Part shown: positions 44,091 to 55,489 of the stretch, one piece after another
Position numbering within the stretch: the first letter of the stretch is position 1
How the letters are laid out: every line of letters starts with the position of its first letter
Origin: Pinus tabuliformis
Lineage: Eukaryota > Streptophyta > Pinopsida > Pinales > Pinaceae
Length of the DNA stretch: 64,000 nucleotides
Assembly (NCBI GenBank): GCA_031772625.1
Contig: CM062818.1
Span: 215,505,742-215,569,741, forward strand
Direction: 5' to 3'
Notes under the pieces: model-generated
Databases searched by the model: none
What the model saw: the letters and a program-made list of their open reading frames with translations, nothing else
What the model was told of the DNA's origin: nothing
Position numbers and translations under genes: made by a program

Positions 44091-47000
44091 TGAACGGAGT
44101 CATAAATCTGAAGAAGCGCAAAATGATTTTTGAGAAAAAGTCACTACTTGTAGTAGTACTTCTAGATCTGGCCAAAGGAGCACGATACACTGAACCGGTG
44201 CACGACGATGATAGTGATGATGATATTGATTGTATCTACAAGATAACCATGCGAGAATAGGATTGGGTGAATCCAACAATAGATGGTAGGATTTTGTGGG
44301 AGCACGAAAGCTCCTACACTTCGAATTCAGATGAAAAAATAGAATGATGGCAGAATTGGTTGCACGAATTAACAATGCTCAATTGCAACATGATGATAAG
44401 ATCACTATGCTGTGTGACAACGGAGATAAGGGATCTACCTAGGTATTATGGGTTGACATCGATGGATGAATTTATAAACAAATTTGAGAGCGAAGTACTG
44501 GAATGGCAGCGTTTTGACACTTTGAAATGGGTACTGCTCTCTATGCCTGCAAGATGGTGGGGTACACACCGACAGAGCTTCAAGGATTGGCACGAATGCA
44601 AAAGCATGATGTGCCTACGATTTGGAAAACCATAGCTATAGATGAGAGCTTGTTACGAGGGGAAAAACAACTTGCGCACCCACCTTTCCTGATGGGTACA
44701 AACGTATGACATGCAGCCCACACAAGCACACACCAGTCCTAGAATAGAGAATCGGAACAAAACACAGCAGCAGGAAAGGTGAAGCGCGCCAAGGATTATC
44801 CACGGCAAAGAATTTGACAGGATGTGTGAAGTTCTGAACAGGTTTAACTAGTTGAGACGCACTGACTAGGACCTACACGTACCAGTGGTTCGATGGGCCT
44901 ATAGGACCATGTGCAAAACCCTGACTATGAAAAAAATTCAAAGGTTGTGGAATGAAGTAGGGACCGTAATCTTTGAGGAGCATGCAAAGATGAATCCACA
45001 CGTAATAGCACTCGCTGGTGCGATAGTGCATGAAGCCCAAGATGAAGAAATCACATAGCTATGCCAAGTAGAACACATAAGACTTCCGGAAGCCATTCGG
45101 AAAGGGAACCTTAGACTTTGCGAACTTGGAAAGGACTGGGTACGGCTAAGGAAGAAAATCATTTTGATGGACACAGAGGTCAAGAGGTTGGAAAACAAGA
45201 TCAAGGGAGCATGTCTTGTCGATAAACCAAGGATGGAAAGGCAAGGTGCGGGTGATCATAATAATGAATTAGAAGATTATCGCTAAGAATTAATTAGTCT
45301 GCTACCGTGGCTAGGACCGCATATCACCAAATGTAGTAACCAGGGGAGCACACTATAAATAGTAGAGTGCATGGCGCCGATCACCGCAATGACAGATGAG
45401 GATTTTCTGCAGACTATACTGGAGGGCGAGATGGAGCTTCGCACAGGTGGTGCGACCACTTGACTAGCCATAGGAATAGTATTCCTAGCACCCCAAGCAA
45501 CTGAAAGGGAGTGCGAGACTATAAATTATTTTGCTTGGGAGCTGTGTGCTCTGAAAGGTGCACGCAAGAACAACATATCACAAGGTTCATGCCCGTGCAT
45601 GGAGGCATGCGCTGCCGCACGGGTGGGCTGGGAAGTGACTGTTGGTGTCACTGTTCATGAAGGGATGTCCGATTTCAGGCCAAATGGAGCAGGTAGCGGG
45701 CATTTAAGAAAAGATTTATGGGAAAGATTTCAGAAAATCTACCGCCAAGAAAGCATTGATGGCCTAGAATTGGGGGAAATGGTAAAATTCGAATTCAAAA
45801 GGCGCTATAAAACTCCAAGGGCTAGCAAGCAGACAACAATTGGTCAATTAAGATTTGAGCAGTTGAACAGAGCACAGAGTGTTGAGAGCCAAGTGAAAAT
45901 AGAGCCCTTAAGTTCGCACAATAGTGCATACAGTGAAGAAATGATGATGGCCATTAAGGATGGGTTGGGCATTAAAGAAGGAACTAACAGTGAGGTTGCA
46001 CAAACCCCCATGGTCCACGATGTTCCCAAAAGCATTGGGGTGGTGACAGAAATCCCTAAATTACCCCAGACTCTGAGACCAAAGAAAGATAAGTAGGCAA
46101 TGGGACCAGTACGCATGACCCTGAGGAATCTGCGGCACAGTAAGCTATCAATGGAAGAAAAAGGCAGGCAATCACCATTGAAACAGATGAAGAGGAAGAA
46201 GACTTGTAGGCTCTGATTGCCGCCATAGAGGAAGAAGAATATGTGGAGGAAGACATCCAACCGTTGTACTCTACAGCGAAATTGACTGAGTATGTCCCTC
46301 CGTGAAAACGGAAAACCAAAATACCAAAGGATTTGGATGCAATGAAGAGTGCAATCTAGACCCTGCTCCTCCCCGATGGAATTACCTTTGAGGGCTCGCT
46401 CCTAAGACACGTGCCCGCTTTGAAATTTGAAGACTGGGACCTTGTAGATAGCGAGAAGTTCCTGCACTTAGAAACGATGAACCTGATGGAAGAGAATACG
46501 AAGGGGTTGGTGATAATGCTAGAGCCACAAAAATGGCTGCGTGGTGTGGAAAAGGCCGGGTTGCTTCATCTACTATGGATACCACATTTCCACCACACAC
46601 CCATCACCATTTTCATCATCAAGAAGCTGCTTTTCCTGGTGCATGATGGGTACCTATGGCTGGAGGAGCCTATTCCCATCACGACAGATCTCATCCATTG
46701 AATTTCTCAGCTTCCTTGTAAGGGAAAAGACCCTATGATGATAGCAGGGAAAAGCAGCGATTTGGCTCTCACAGAGGCCATGAAGACAAAATATAAGCTC
46801 AAGAAGAAAAAGGGGGGTTACGCTATCACCAGTATTGAGGATAAAGGGGTAAGTGTAGCCACCCAACTACTTGCTGGTAAAGTAATGAGAAAATGTCACA
46901 TCGATGAAGTACCAGCGCCGGTGGTTGCGCTGGCCGAACAGTGTGCGGAGGGGGTCCAGTTCAACTGGGCCGAGTTCCTCTGCGAAGAGTTTTTTCTCAA

Positions 47001-48960
47001 CTGTCAGGAGGCCTAGGAACAAGGTAAGACCTTCCACTACGTGTGGTTGCTCTTATCCATCTTGCTAGTAGCAGGAGAACTGCCGAAGGATAGCTAGTTC
47101 CCGAGCATCGACTGAAACCTACCAGAGGACCCGAAGTATGATTCACTCTGGGCCACCAAGGACATGAAACAGATTCACAATACCAAGGTTTTCTGGGTGC
47201 TCATGGAGGTGAGCATCCGAATCTAGATTAATAGGAGGCCATGCCTATCCCCCACGGTGCACAATTGCCTGCAAAGTTTTGCAGACTTCAAGGTAGACAT
47301 GCACAACATCTACATCAGGGCACGAAAGGATCTGGTGCAGCAGTGGACAAAGCTCCCATTCATAGCCACTGATGATGCGATCTTTATGGTGTTAGAGACA
47401 AGGCCTCCCGAGTGGTGCGCTTAGATTTGGCGGAGCTGGAAAAGACGGTAGCACAGGAAAGGAATGATGATGCCAAGCTGTGTGTCACCCAACTAGCCAA
47501 CAAAAGGCACAACAAAAAAGAGACAGCTGAGGTCAGTGCAATCCACAAAGCGGCACAGGTAGCCATGGAGAAAGAGAAGGCTGCAGAAGCAGCTGTAGCA
47601 GCACAGAAAATAGAAGCCGCCACAATGTAGGCAGAGGAGGGCCAAGTAATGTCTACAGTTGAGGAGGCAGAGGACACAGATCTTGCAGAAGAGAGCATGG
47701 CACCAGGGACCACCTCTACACAGCTCAAAAGGCCACGCATCGCAGAAATATCGGGTCCAAGAAAGAAGGTCAAGGCCTCAAAGCCGCCCATCGACTTGAT
47801 CACCTTAACTGAAGGTGATCTGCATGAAATCAGCGAGACGGTTCATGATGTCACTAGTGAAGTGCTCCAAGAATTTATGACAGAGCAACCAACTATGTTA
47901 GGGGCCTTAAGGACATAGCTGCAGGAGTTACAGGTGTAGCCCCCGCAGGAGGTTACCTTGTTTACTCACATCGCAACAGGTACATTGGCAACAGAACAGA
48001 TGCTACGCGTGAAGATGGCCAATACGATAACATTTCCAGATGGAGTGCTAGTGTTGAAAACACAATGGATCGGGTGACTCTTAATACGATGAAAGGCATT
48101 GGCCTTAACTCGGTTGCCCTTCCCTACAACACACTTTATCAACAACATGATGGGATAACAACAAAACTTCGTGCTAGAGAGAGCCATATGATCTAGGTTC
48201 TGAGTGAGCAGAAGATTAATATAGAACCAACAGTTGGTGTAGACAGTTGATGAAACTTGTTGGCGTGTCCCAGAGTTTTCCATTGCAGCAAATCTACCGA
48301 CAGAAGTGCAGATCCACTGTTTGGCAAGTGGCATCCACAACGCGTGTGAGGAAATAACAAGAGTTCAACTGGAGCTGAATCTCTAGATTTCCGAGCTGTG
48401 GCTAAAGGCGCAGCCTTCCACTCCCCCAGAGGTCAAAGAAAAATGCACCAATGCTATTGTAGCAGGGATGGAAGAGATTAGAGGTGCAGCCCGTGACTAT
48501 ACCAATATGTTGGAGCAAGAGCTTGAGGTCCTCAATACATTGCAGGAGGACCCCAACATCCAGTGGCTGGAGACCGAGGCATGTGAACTCAATCAACAAT
48601 ATAATAGCATTAAAGGGACGACACAGATAGTAATCCTTACTCAGCGGCTTGCAAGGATGCATCAAGCGAAGGCTTTAAAAGAGCAGGTGGACATGATACA
48701 CCACAAGGAAGCAGTTCTAAAAGCGCGCGTCTAGCCATGGATTGATGAAGCCTTCACAATCATGGTAGATATTGAAGGAAAGCTCACACAGATTCAAGGA
48801 ATTCTTGCACAGATGTAGCATAGCACATTGGAAATAGAGGGTTTAGAAGCAAGAATGCAGAAGGTTTAGCAGGCAATAGCTCAGTGCATTGACGACATTC
48901 AGACCGTTTGGGACCAACTCGAGGGACTCCATGCCAATATCGTCGCACCAACAGAGTGAC
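44090..48960 (+). pseudogene. Extra coding-like region of copy B
   Basis: A short acidic stretch (YTEPVHDDDSDDDIDCIYK) leads to a second gag-like block with LPRYYGLTSMDEFINKFE and ARWWGTHRQSFKDWHEC (44430-44590). Downstream are FEDWDLVDSEKFLHLET (46430), YKLKKKKGGYAITSIEDKG (46790), an Ala/Lys/Glu-rich coiled-coil stretch (47520-47640) and more helical sequence to the LTR. Each block has a counterpart in copy A in the same order. I do not recognise a function for the part after 44.7 kb. Broken in many places. Confidence 0.55.
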
Positions 48961-48993
48961 TCGAGGATTGTCATGATGTTTGTGTTGGGGGCA

Positions 48994-49887
48994 TGTTGGG
49001 CATGAAATCCCCCCACAACATGTTTTGGGGCTCAAAGCGCAAGTTTTGAGTACTGTTGCTGTAAAGACTCCATGAATTGTGGGCGCGGAGCGAGAATTGT
49101 ATGTTAGAGTCATAGGGCTATTCACCGTAAGTTTTGAATGTAGTGTCAGCCTACCCATGGTCCACAGACCATGGGATCATATAAATATAGCGAGGCTATA
49201 AGTTTTAAAGTAGTTAGGAAGAAATAAGTTGACAAACAGATGGAGTCAAGAAGATAGCGAGCATAGAGTAAAGTTCTAAGTGCTTTGGGTTGTAGTAGTA
49301 GGAAGAGGCTCTGCAGCTGAGTGCACGGAGGCCTAGTAGAGTCCGTAGTTGAGTGCGCAGACCCTACATTTGAGTGCGCAGGGTAGAGTCGGGTCTGTAA
49401 CTAGGGAAAGATATAATAAAGAGAAGTTTGATTCCAAATCTTGTGTATCTGTTTTGAGTTGTTATATGGTTGATATATTTTGCAATTGTATTGTTCTATT
49501 TATCGCGTGCACTTGTATGAATGATGAACACTGTTAAGTATAAATAAACAAATATAGATAAGCTAAGTGATCAACTAATATCGAATTAATAGTAAAGGAT
49601 TGGGTAATAACATGGATTGAGCCCCGAGTAGGGCTGCGCGAAGGTAGCATCACAGGATGCAAGGTACTGATAGGTGTGTCTAGCGATGTGTGCAAGGTCA
49701 AATTACGGACTATTGAAAATCATCAGACATCTCTAGGGTGCGGAAACCTAGTTCTAGCACCCTCCCATACTACTTCGGGTGAGACCTTAGTCCGCGCTCC
49801 GTGGACTGTTGCCAAAAGGGCCAGTAGTACCAGGATTTGTTTGGCTAAATCACCTCTGAACCTGGGTCAAGCCCCTACAAGCCAACA
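48994..49887 (+). repeat. 3' LTR of copy B, about 894 bp
   Basis: It starts TGTTGGGCATG after the G-rich tract GTTGGGGGCA and ends CAAGCCAACA, so its tips form TGTTGG/CCAACA. It is homologous over its length to the LTR of copy A. The transcribed part carries GAGTGCGCAG-like phrases three times (49320-49382). Confidence 0.83.
49154..49187 (+). promoter_or_regulatory. LTR core promoter: palindrome plus TATA box (copy B)
   Basis: A perfect palindrome (arms CCCATGGTC and GACCATGGG, 4-nt loop, 49154-49175) is followed after 4 nt by TATAAATA (49180-49187), then by AGCGAGGCTATAAG. The arrangement is the same as in copy A. The loop base differs between copies while the arms do not. Confidence 0.65.
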
Positions 49888-50804
49888 ATACTCTTCATAT
49901 GAGGATGTCAAATGTCACACAGTGATTTGGTATGCATTTTTCTCACGTATATGCATATGTTTATCTTCAATTTTTTTCTTAGTTATTTTCTTTTTTTTCT
50001 CTTTTAGTTAAATTTTCTTATCCTTGTCTTCTTTCTTTTGTAGGTTTTCATGAGTTTTATTTTAAAATTTTATTTTTCTTGCAAAAAACGTTTAGGAGGA
50101 ACAACCATCATTTTGCATCTAGGGAGTTTGATTTTCCCTCTTTCAAAACTTGCTTATATTCTTTTGAAATTGATTGTTGGTCTTATTCTTAAAACTTAAT
50201 CTTTAAAGATTTGCAAATTAATTTTTAAGCAAGTTTTGTAAAAAAAAAAAAAACTCCTACAATTGCATTAAAAATAGGTTGTCAAATGAGCCTTATTTAA
50301 AAAAAAATACTTACAATATAAAATATTCAATTTTAACATAATCATCATCCTATACATTTTTATGTTATCTTCTAAGTTTTATCTGAGGGCTCCTTCTCTC
50401 AATTACTTTCCTTCTAGTTTGCTAGCATTTGTTTCAATTTGGTTTGGATTTGTTTTCATTTTACTTTTTCAATAAAATGGGGGAATATTTTTATTTCTTT
50501 AAACTCAGCATAATCATTAGGAAAGTGGTTTTATGCTCTATATTCTATTAGTGAAACCTTATCCTTAAGGAATACTTGAATGAAGATGATTTTGTATGCC
50601 CATTTTCAGATTTCCTAACTAGTGAAGTCCCTGGTTTTGGTTCTTTGTTGTTTAAATATTTTTGTCATTTTCTAATGTGCTATATTTGAGCCCCATTTTC
50701 AAGAAAAACAAAATATATTTAATAACAGTTACTTAAGGAATTCAGTTCTTAAGGGGCAAGGATAATCAAGTAAATATTAGTTACCTTAAAACTTTTTATA
50801 CCAT
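49888..50804. other. AT-rich sequence, nothing identified
   Basis: There are T-runs and A-runs (49970-50010, 50240-50255, 50300-50315). No gene, terminal repeat or RNA is recognised. Confidence 0.5.
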
Positions 50805-51275
50805 CACCTACTCTTAAGGAGCAATATACTACCCCATCTATTAAGTAATCTCTATGAGATTAACAATAACCATAGTTAAACCTAAAAACAAAAATGGTCA
50901 ATTCAAATATAGAAGGTCTCATCACAAGTTGACCTACCATGATCATAGGTTCTAACATTAGTACATTAGCATTATTGGTCACCAAGCCAAGGTAATGTCT
51001 TTTGACTACAAGGTTGAAGGACAAGAGGTTGCATCACGAGCTAACTTGTTCATTGTGTTAGATCTCATGAATGGCATTGCTATTATCTGGTTACCAGGCT
51101 AGGACAATGATCTTTTTTTGACCTCTGAATAAGTTTAGAATGATATTTTGTAATTATGCTTTTATTTCTAATAGGTGGGACATTAACATCTAAAAGGGTT
51201 AAAATGCATCCTTGTTGAGGCCATAGACACTTGTTGGCAGTAACGAGAATGAATATGGTATCGAAGTTAATTTGA
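50805..51275. repeat. Dispersed repeat, copy 2 (first copy 2600-3035)
   Basis: Matches 2600-3035 in order and orientation, ending GGTATCGAAGTTA. Moderately to strongly diverged. Confidence 0.6.
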
Positions 51276-51558
51276 CACTATGTATTACTTGATTACCTTG
51301 TTTACATGGAAACTGATGGCCAATGAGGTTGACTATTGCATATACAATTTGTTGAATACATTGGATTCATGGGGTAAATTTTTATAAGTTCATGAATAAT
51401 GATGGATATGATTTTTTTTTGTTAATGATACATGACAGAGATGAAACTTCTAGGATATTTGAATTTGGCATTTTGAATCATTTAACTATAGTTCCTTCAT
51501 TTTTACAGGTTTCGTATCTTTAAACCATAGATAAATGCTTCTTTCGAGTGAGTCGCCA

Positions 51559-52053
51559 TTGTTGTGGCCACAACCCCTCGATATTTGTTTTTTAAATCAT
51601 GGGGTCCCTTTATTTTTTAACTCCATTTTTTACTGGAGTTTTGGTGAATTATCATTTTTCTAATCTTTATTTCTTGGCTTTGGGAGTTTTCAGGGGTTTT
51701 GGTTATTGTGATTATCGTCAGGTTTGCTTGATGGTTACATTTTTCACTCCCTTCATGATCACATGAGAGTAATGTGGCATCTTTCATTGCCATATCATCT
51801 TAGATTTGATGTTTGGTCACATTGGTTGTTTGTCTTCCCCACTTCTATTGGCTTGATACTCCTGCACTAAAAAATACAAAGAGAAGAGAAAAATATTAAA
51901 GGGAGAGGCATTAACAAGAGACATAGAAAATGTTATTATTATAATTACAATTATGTATGTTAATGTACATATATTAAAAGTAAGCAAACATGTAAATAAT
52001 TAAACCATCAATGATAATATCATAGTTAATTTAGAACTAAAATAATTGTATTT
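51559..52053. repeat. Dispersed repeat, copy 2 (first copy 13131-13525), possible LTR on minus
   Basis: Starts TGTTGTGGCCACAACCCC, which includes the 14-bp palindrome GTTGTGGCCACAAC. One base to its left, read on minus, is TGGCGACTCACTCG, similar to a Tat-type primer site. An LTR on minus ending at 51559 would fit. The right end is where the LTR of the next element begins (52054), apparently inserted into this repeat, since the homology to the first copy continues up to that base. Confidence 0.6.
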
Positions 52054-52889
52054 TGTTGGGTCCTTCGTTTTGATTTTGAAAAGATTTTGATTATTTTGGC
52101 TTGACAAAGAACGAGGAGGAAACGGGTGGCGGCAACAATGGTTAGGTTGCGGGGAGGACAACTGGACAGTAAAGCAAGAACATGCAGTTGCAAAGGGGTT
52201 GCAGAAAAGTGTCAGTAGAAGATAGAGGCAACTGAGCAGATAGGAAGGAGGAGTGGAAGCCGAGGGAAAGAATAGCTGAGCAGGAACTGGTAGTCCAGGC
52301 GACAAGGGAAATATAAAAGGAGAAGGCCCATAAAGAAGAGGGGTTGATTTGTTGTTGATGTTGGTGTTGCTGATGGGATAGTTGGTTGTGGCAGGACAAA
52401 ATCAGAATGCAGGGACATGGCTGAGCATGACCCTTGCATTAAAGAATGAGCTTATGAGTCTGTAAATGGTATTCCTTGTAATCATTTGTGGTGAATGTCG
52501 ATATGTCATGTAATAGTTTACTGTTAAATTAATATGAAGTAAAGTCCAGACGGTTGCTTAGCATGATCCATATGGTTGTTTATGATGTGGTGACCGACTT
52601 AAAATTTTAAATATCCTGTAAGCTGCATGCATGTAGTAGTTTCTTAGTATTGGATGGTATGTTGTTATATTGATTATGTATGTGATATTGTTTATCTATT
52701 ATTGGTTGATGCATCCTTGATTCCATGGCAAAGCCTTCTTAGTTATGGTCGCGACATGCCTCGGGTGACACTCCTCACCCCTTGGGTAAGGTGAAAATGT
52801 TGGCATTTTCCTAGACTACAACGATCCATGGTTGGCTCTTCGCACTTGAACCTAGGGTATTCTTCCCTGATGACTCTTTTGTGCCAACA
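52054..52889 (+). repeat. 5' LTR, 836 bp
   Basis: TGTTGGGTCC...GTGCCAACA, a six-base inverted pair at the tips, with the primer site 3 bases beyond. The left boundary coincides with the interruption of the dispersed repeat 51559-52053. Minus-strand open frames at 52000-52440 lie inside the LTR and are not recognised as genes. Confidence 0.75.
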
Positions 52890-52891
52890 AA

Positions 52892-52908
52892 TGGTTCCAT
52901 TGCCGGGA
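52892..52908 (+). promoter_or_regulatory. Primer-binding site, tRNA-Asp-like
   Basis: TGGTTCCATTGCCGGGA resembles TGGCGCCGTTGCCGGGG, the tRNA-Asp-type primer site common in plant Athila/Tat elements, with about four differences. It lies 2 nt after the LTR end. Confidence 0.6.
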
Positions 52909-52934
52909 CCAGAAGTTACAAGAACTAGTTTGAA

Positions 52935-55460
52935 ACATGGTGTCGAGGATACTCAAGAAAGAGATTAGGGATTGATGGGATCACAAAATAGATCAGTTTA
53001 TAACACAGCAAGATATCCAATGGAATCAATTGATCGGCAAGGTGAGTGAAGGGATTTTATATGCTGAGGGTGCCAATGACCAATATGAGATCTTCTGGTG
53101 CAAGTTCCCAAAAGACTTGTATAATTTGTTAAAAAGGTTGAAAGTGTAGAATCAGTCAGGGGGGCTGATGTCATCTTGCTGCAAATGGACTTCCTCAGAT
53201 CTCATATCGCTCTAGCAGTTAGACAACGATATGACTGGAGCAGTCGATTTTTGGGTAAAGACTACGGTGGAAGGATATATAGTCGAGTTTGCCACTAAAA
53301 GTTATGAATCCATCTCAAAGGAAGAAGCGTTGTTTGGATCTGGATTAAGAGGAAGGTTGATGAGGGAAGTGTCATTATGGATTAAAATGTTTATGGAAGA
53401 AGAAGGAATACTACCCTCACCTACCATAGAAATGGTAGTGTAAAGCCCCAATACCAGGGGAAGGACCTAAGGGGAGAATTCTACAGGTTGGGGAATAGAG
53501 ATGTCGCTGAAGGAATGGATGTAGAAGGGTTGAGGAAATCTAGAGATGTTAGAGCACAGAGGAGAGCACTATTAGCTGATAAGTGGCAAGCAAGATCAAT
53601 TCAGACTCTGAAGAAGAGAAATATGGGACCCCACCAAGTAGGAGTGGTGTTGGGAAGACCCCAAGAGGAAGGGGGAGCGAAAGAGTATGCAAAACAGAGA
53701 AAAATTGGCAACAGGTGGTATGGGACACAAGATGATGAAGAGGATCCTTCCTTACAGGTTGTGGGGGGGATAGTGCATGAACAAATGCTGAGTAGGTACA
53801 AAAAGGAGAGAGAAGAGGACATGGGCAGCATCATGAGAATATTATTTGCCAAAGGAGAAGCATCAACTAGGAGTCAGCAGAAATACCCCCAAGGTACATG
53901 TAGTATTCCTCCCAACCTTTCCCTAGTACCTTACTATAATCCGGAGAAATTTGTTATTAAATTAGCCAAGGAAATACGTGTACACATTGTGTGTGAGAAA
54001 TATAAGGCCAATTTTAATACTAGAAATAACAAAGGAACCAGTGGTATTAGTAACTTGGGATTGCAAGGATCCCAACTGCCACGGAACAAGGGGTTCGTGT
54101 TGCTAGGTCATACCCGAGTAAGCATGGTAGGATATGTTACCAGATATCCATAGTTTGAGGGGAGGGGACATGAAGATGTGGAACAACACTCCTATCTCTA
54201 CGAAGCTATTTGGAGAGCATGATAGACTCTAGACAACGTTAAGACAATTGAGTTCCAGACCACAATGAGGGAGAGAGCTATGCATTGGTTTATAAAATGG
54301 GCAAAAAAAAACCAGAATCCCATGATAGATGATATCAAGAGAGAATTAGTACAGGAATTAAAGTACCTTGGAAAAACCAACAAGAGCTATCATAGCTACG
54401 GAAAATTAGGCAGAAGGAGCGTGAAACTGCTTGGGAAATCATGCAAAGGTTTAAGGATACCATTTCTAAGCTGAGTTACACTCTAGACCCAAATCACCAG
54501 TGAGACTCATTCATCAAGGCACTCCTAGGCCTCACAAGAATTCCACTGGTGCAACAGAAGATCGAGACCCTCCAAGATGCTTTGGAGCAAGCATCATGCA
54601 TGGAGGCCATGCTTGGATATCCTCATGAATATCGGGGAGGGACGAATTTACGGGATCCATCAATTATGGGCCTTCATAATCAGATCGCAACTTTAACGAA
54701 GAAATTGAATGATCTTCAACCAATGCGACCAGCCAGACCCAACATATGGTGCACACATTGCATGGTGGATGGATATGTAGCGATAGAGTGCCCAAGGTTG
54801 TGGGGAATTAACCATCCGGGGTGGGTTGTAGGATCATCAAGGACCCCACCAACCGCAACAACTATGGTAGTAGGAGCGCAAGGAGTTTTTCTTGGATGAA
54901 ACAACCAGGATTATTGTGAGATCTGTAGAATGTATGGACATCTACCACAGATGTGCCCGATACTGCAGAAGTAATCCAATGTCCCTAATAACAACTACTA
55001 TGAGTTATGTGCATCCACAACACATCACATTGACTAGTGTCGAGCACTAGATGCTCTAGCAGAATGGCTGGATAGGTCGACATTCAGGATTAATGAGTCA
55101 AACCGAGGAGGACGAGGAGGAAATGGGAGAGGAGGAAGAACAGGAGGAAGAGGCCCTGTAAGGTGTTATAACTATGACCAAGAAGGACACATCACCAGGG
55201 AATTTCCGCTCCCTAGGAGAGCATGGTGTTCACAACATAGAATTAATACTCATGCCACGGAGGATTGCCCAAAACTCATTGCAAAGTGGGAGGAAAGGAC
55301 CAGACAGAGGGGGGCTAACCTGGTTAACGTTGAACCATGTACCGACGATGTTCTTACCACAACCAATATCAATATAGTTAAAAGAAGGGGAAAGAAGACG
55401 GGGGAGGATCATAGTATGAGTGACCCACCATTGATCATTAAGGTAGCATCCCCAAATAAA
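52935..55460 (+). pseudogene. gag with several zinc-knuckle-like motifs
   Basis: The N-terminal part is charged (52935-53440), followed by a long Lys/Arg/Glu-rich stretch (53488-54150). A Gag core with RERAMHWFIKW (54265-54300; compare DRALTWYIKH in copy A) comes next. Toward the end are Cys/His motifs: WCTHCMVDGYVAIEC (54748), YCEICRMYGHLPQMC (54914, full knuckle), a degenerate one near 55010, then a Gly/Arg-rich linker (RGGRGGNGRGGRTGG), CYNYDQEGHITRE (55160) and HATEDCPKLIAKWEE (55245; compare the DYPTLIA segment after the last knuckle of copy B). It is broken in several places. Confidence 0.68.
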
Positions 55461-55489
55461 TCATATCAGCCCGAGTGACAAAAGCAATA

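Larger units (their letters stand above)
42487..49887 (+). mobile_element. Gag-protease LTR element lacking visible RT/IN, copy B
   Basis: In order on plus: gag core and five knuckle-like motifs (42487-43400), protease (43496-44090), second gag-like block (44360-44640), acidic and coiled-coil regions (44930-48960) and a 3' LTR (48994-49887). The order and many phrases match copy A (15375-23060, minus). The left end is the point where gag meets the 5' LTR of the outer Tat-like element, so the part upstream of mid-gag is not adjacent. Frames are broken in more than ten places. No polymerase or integrase motif is visible anywhere in 6.5 kb. Confidence 0.73.
52054..55489 (+). mobile_element. Ty3/gypsy fossil: 5' LTR, primer site and gag related to the two-copy family
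   Basis: An LTR (52054-52889, tips TGTTGG and CCAACA) is followed by a tRNA-Asp-like primer site (52892) and about 2.5 kb of gag to about 55480. There a LINE tail (55490) begins, and no protease, polymerase or second LTR is seen on this side. The gag has a row of Cys/His motifs and an Arg/Gly-rich linker placed as in copies A and B. The coding part is broken in several places. Confidence 0.75.

Noticed and set aside
52000-52440. Overlapping minus-strand open frames as a host gene
   Set aside because: They lie inside a well-bounded LTR, overlap each other and show no recognisable domain.
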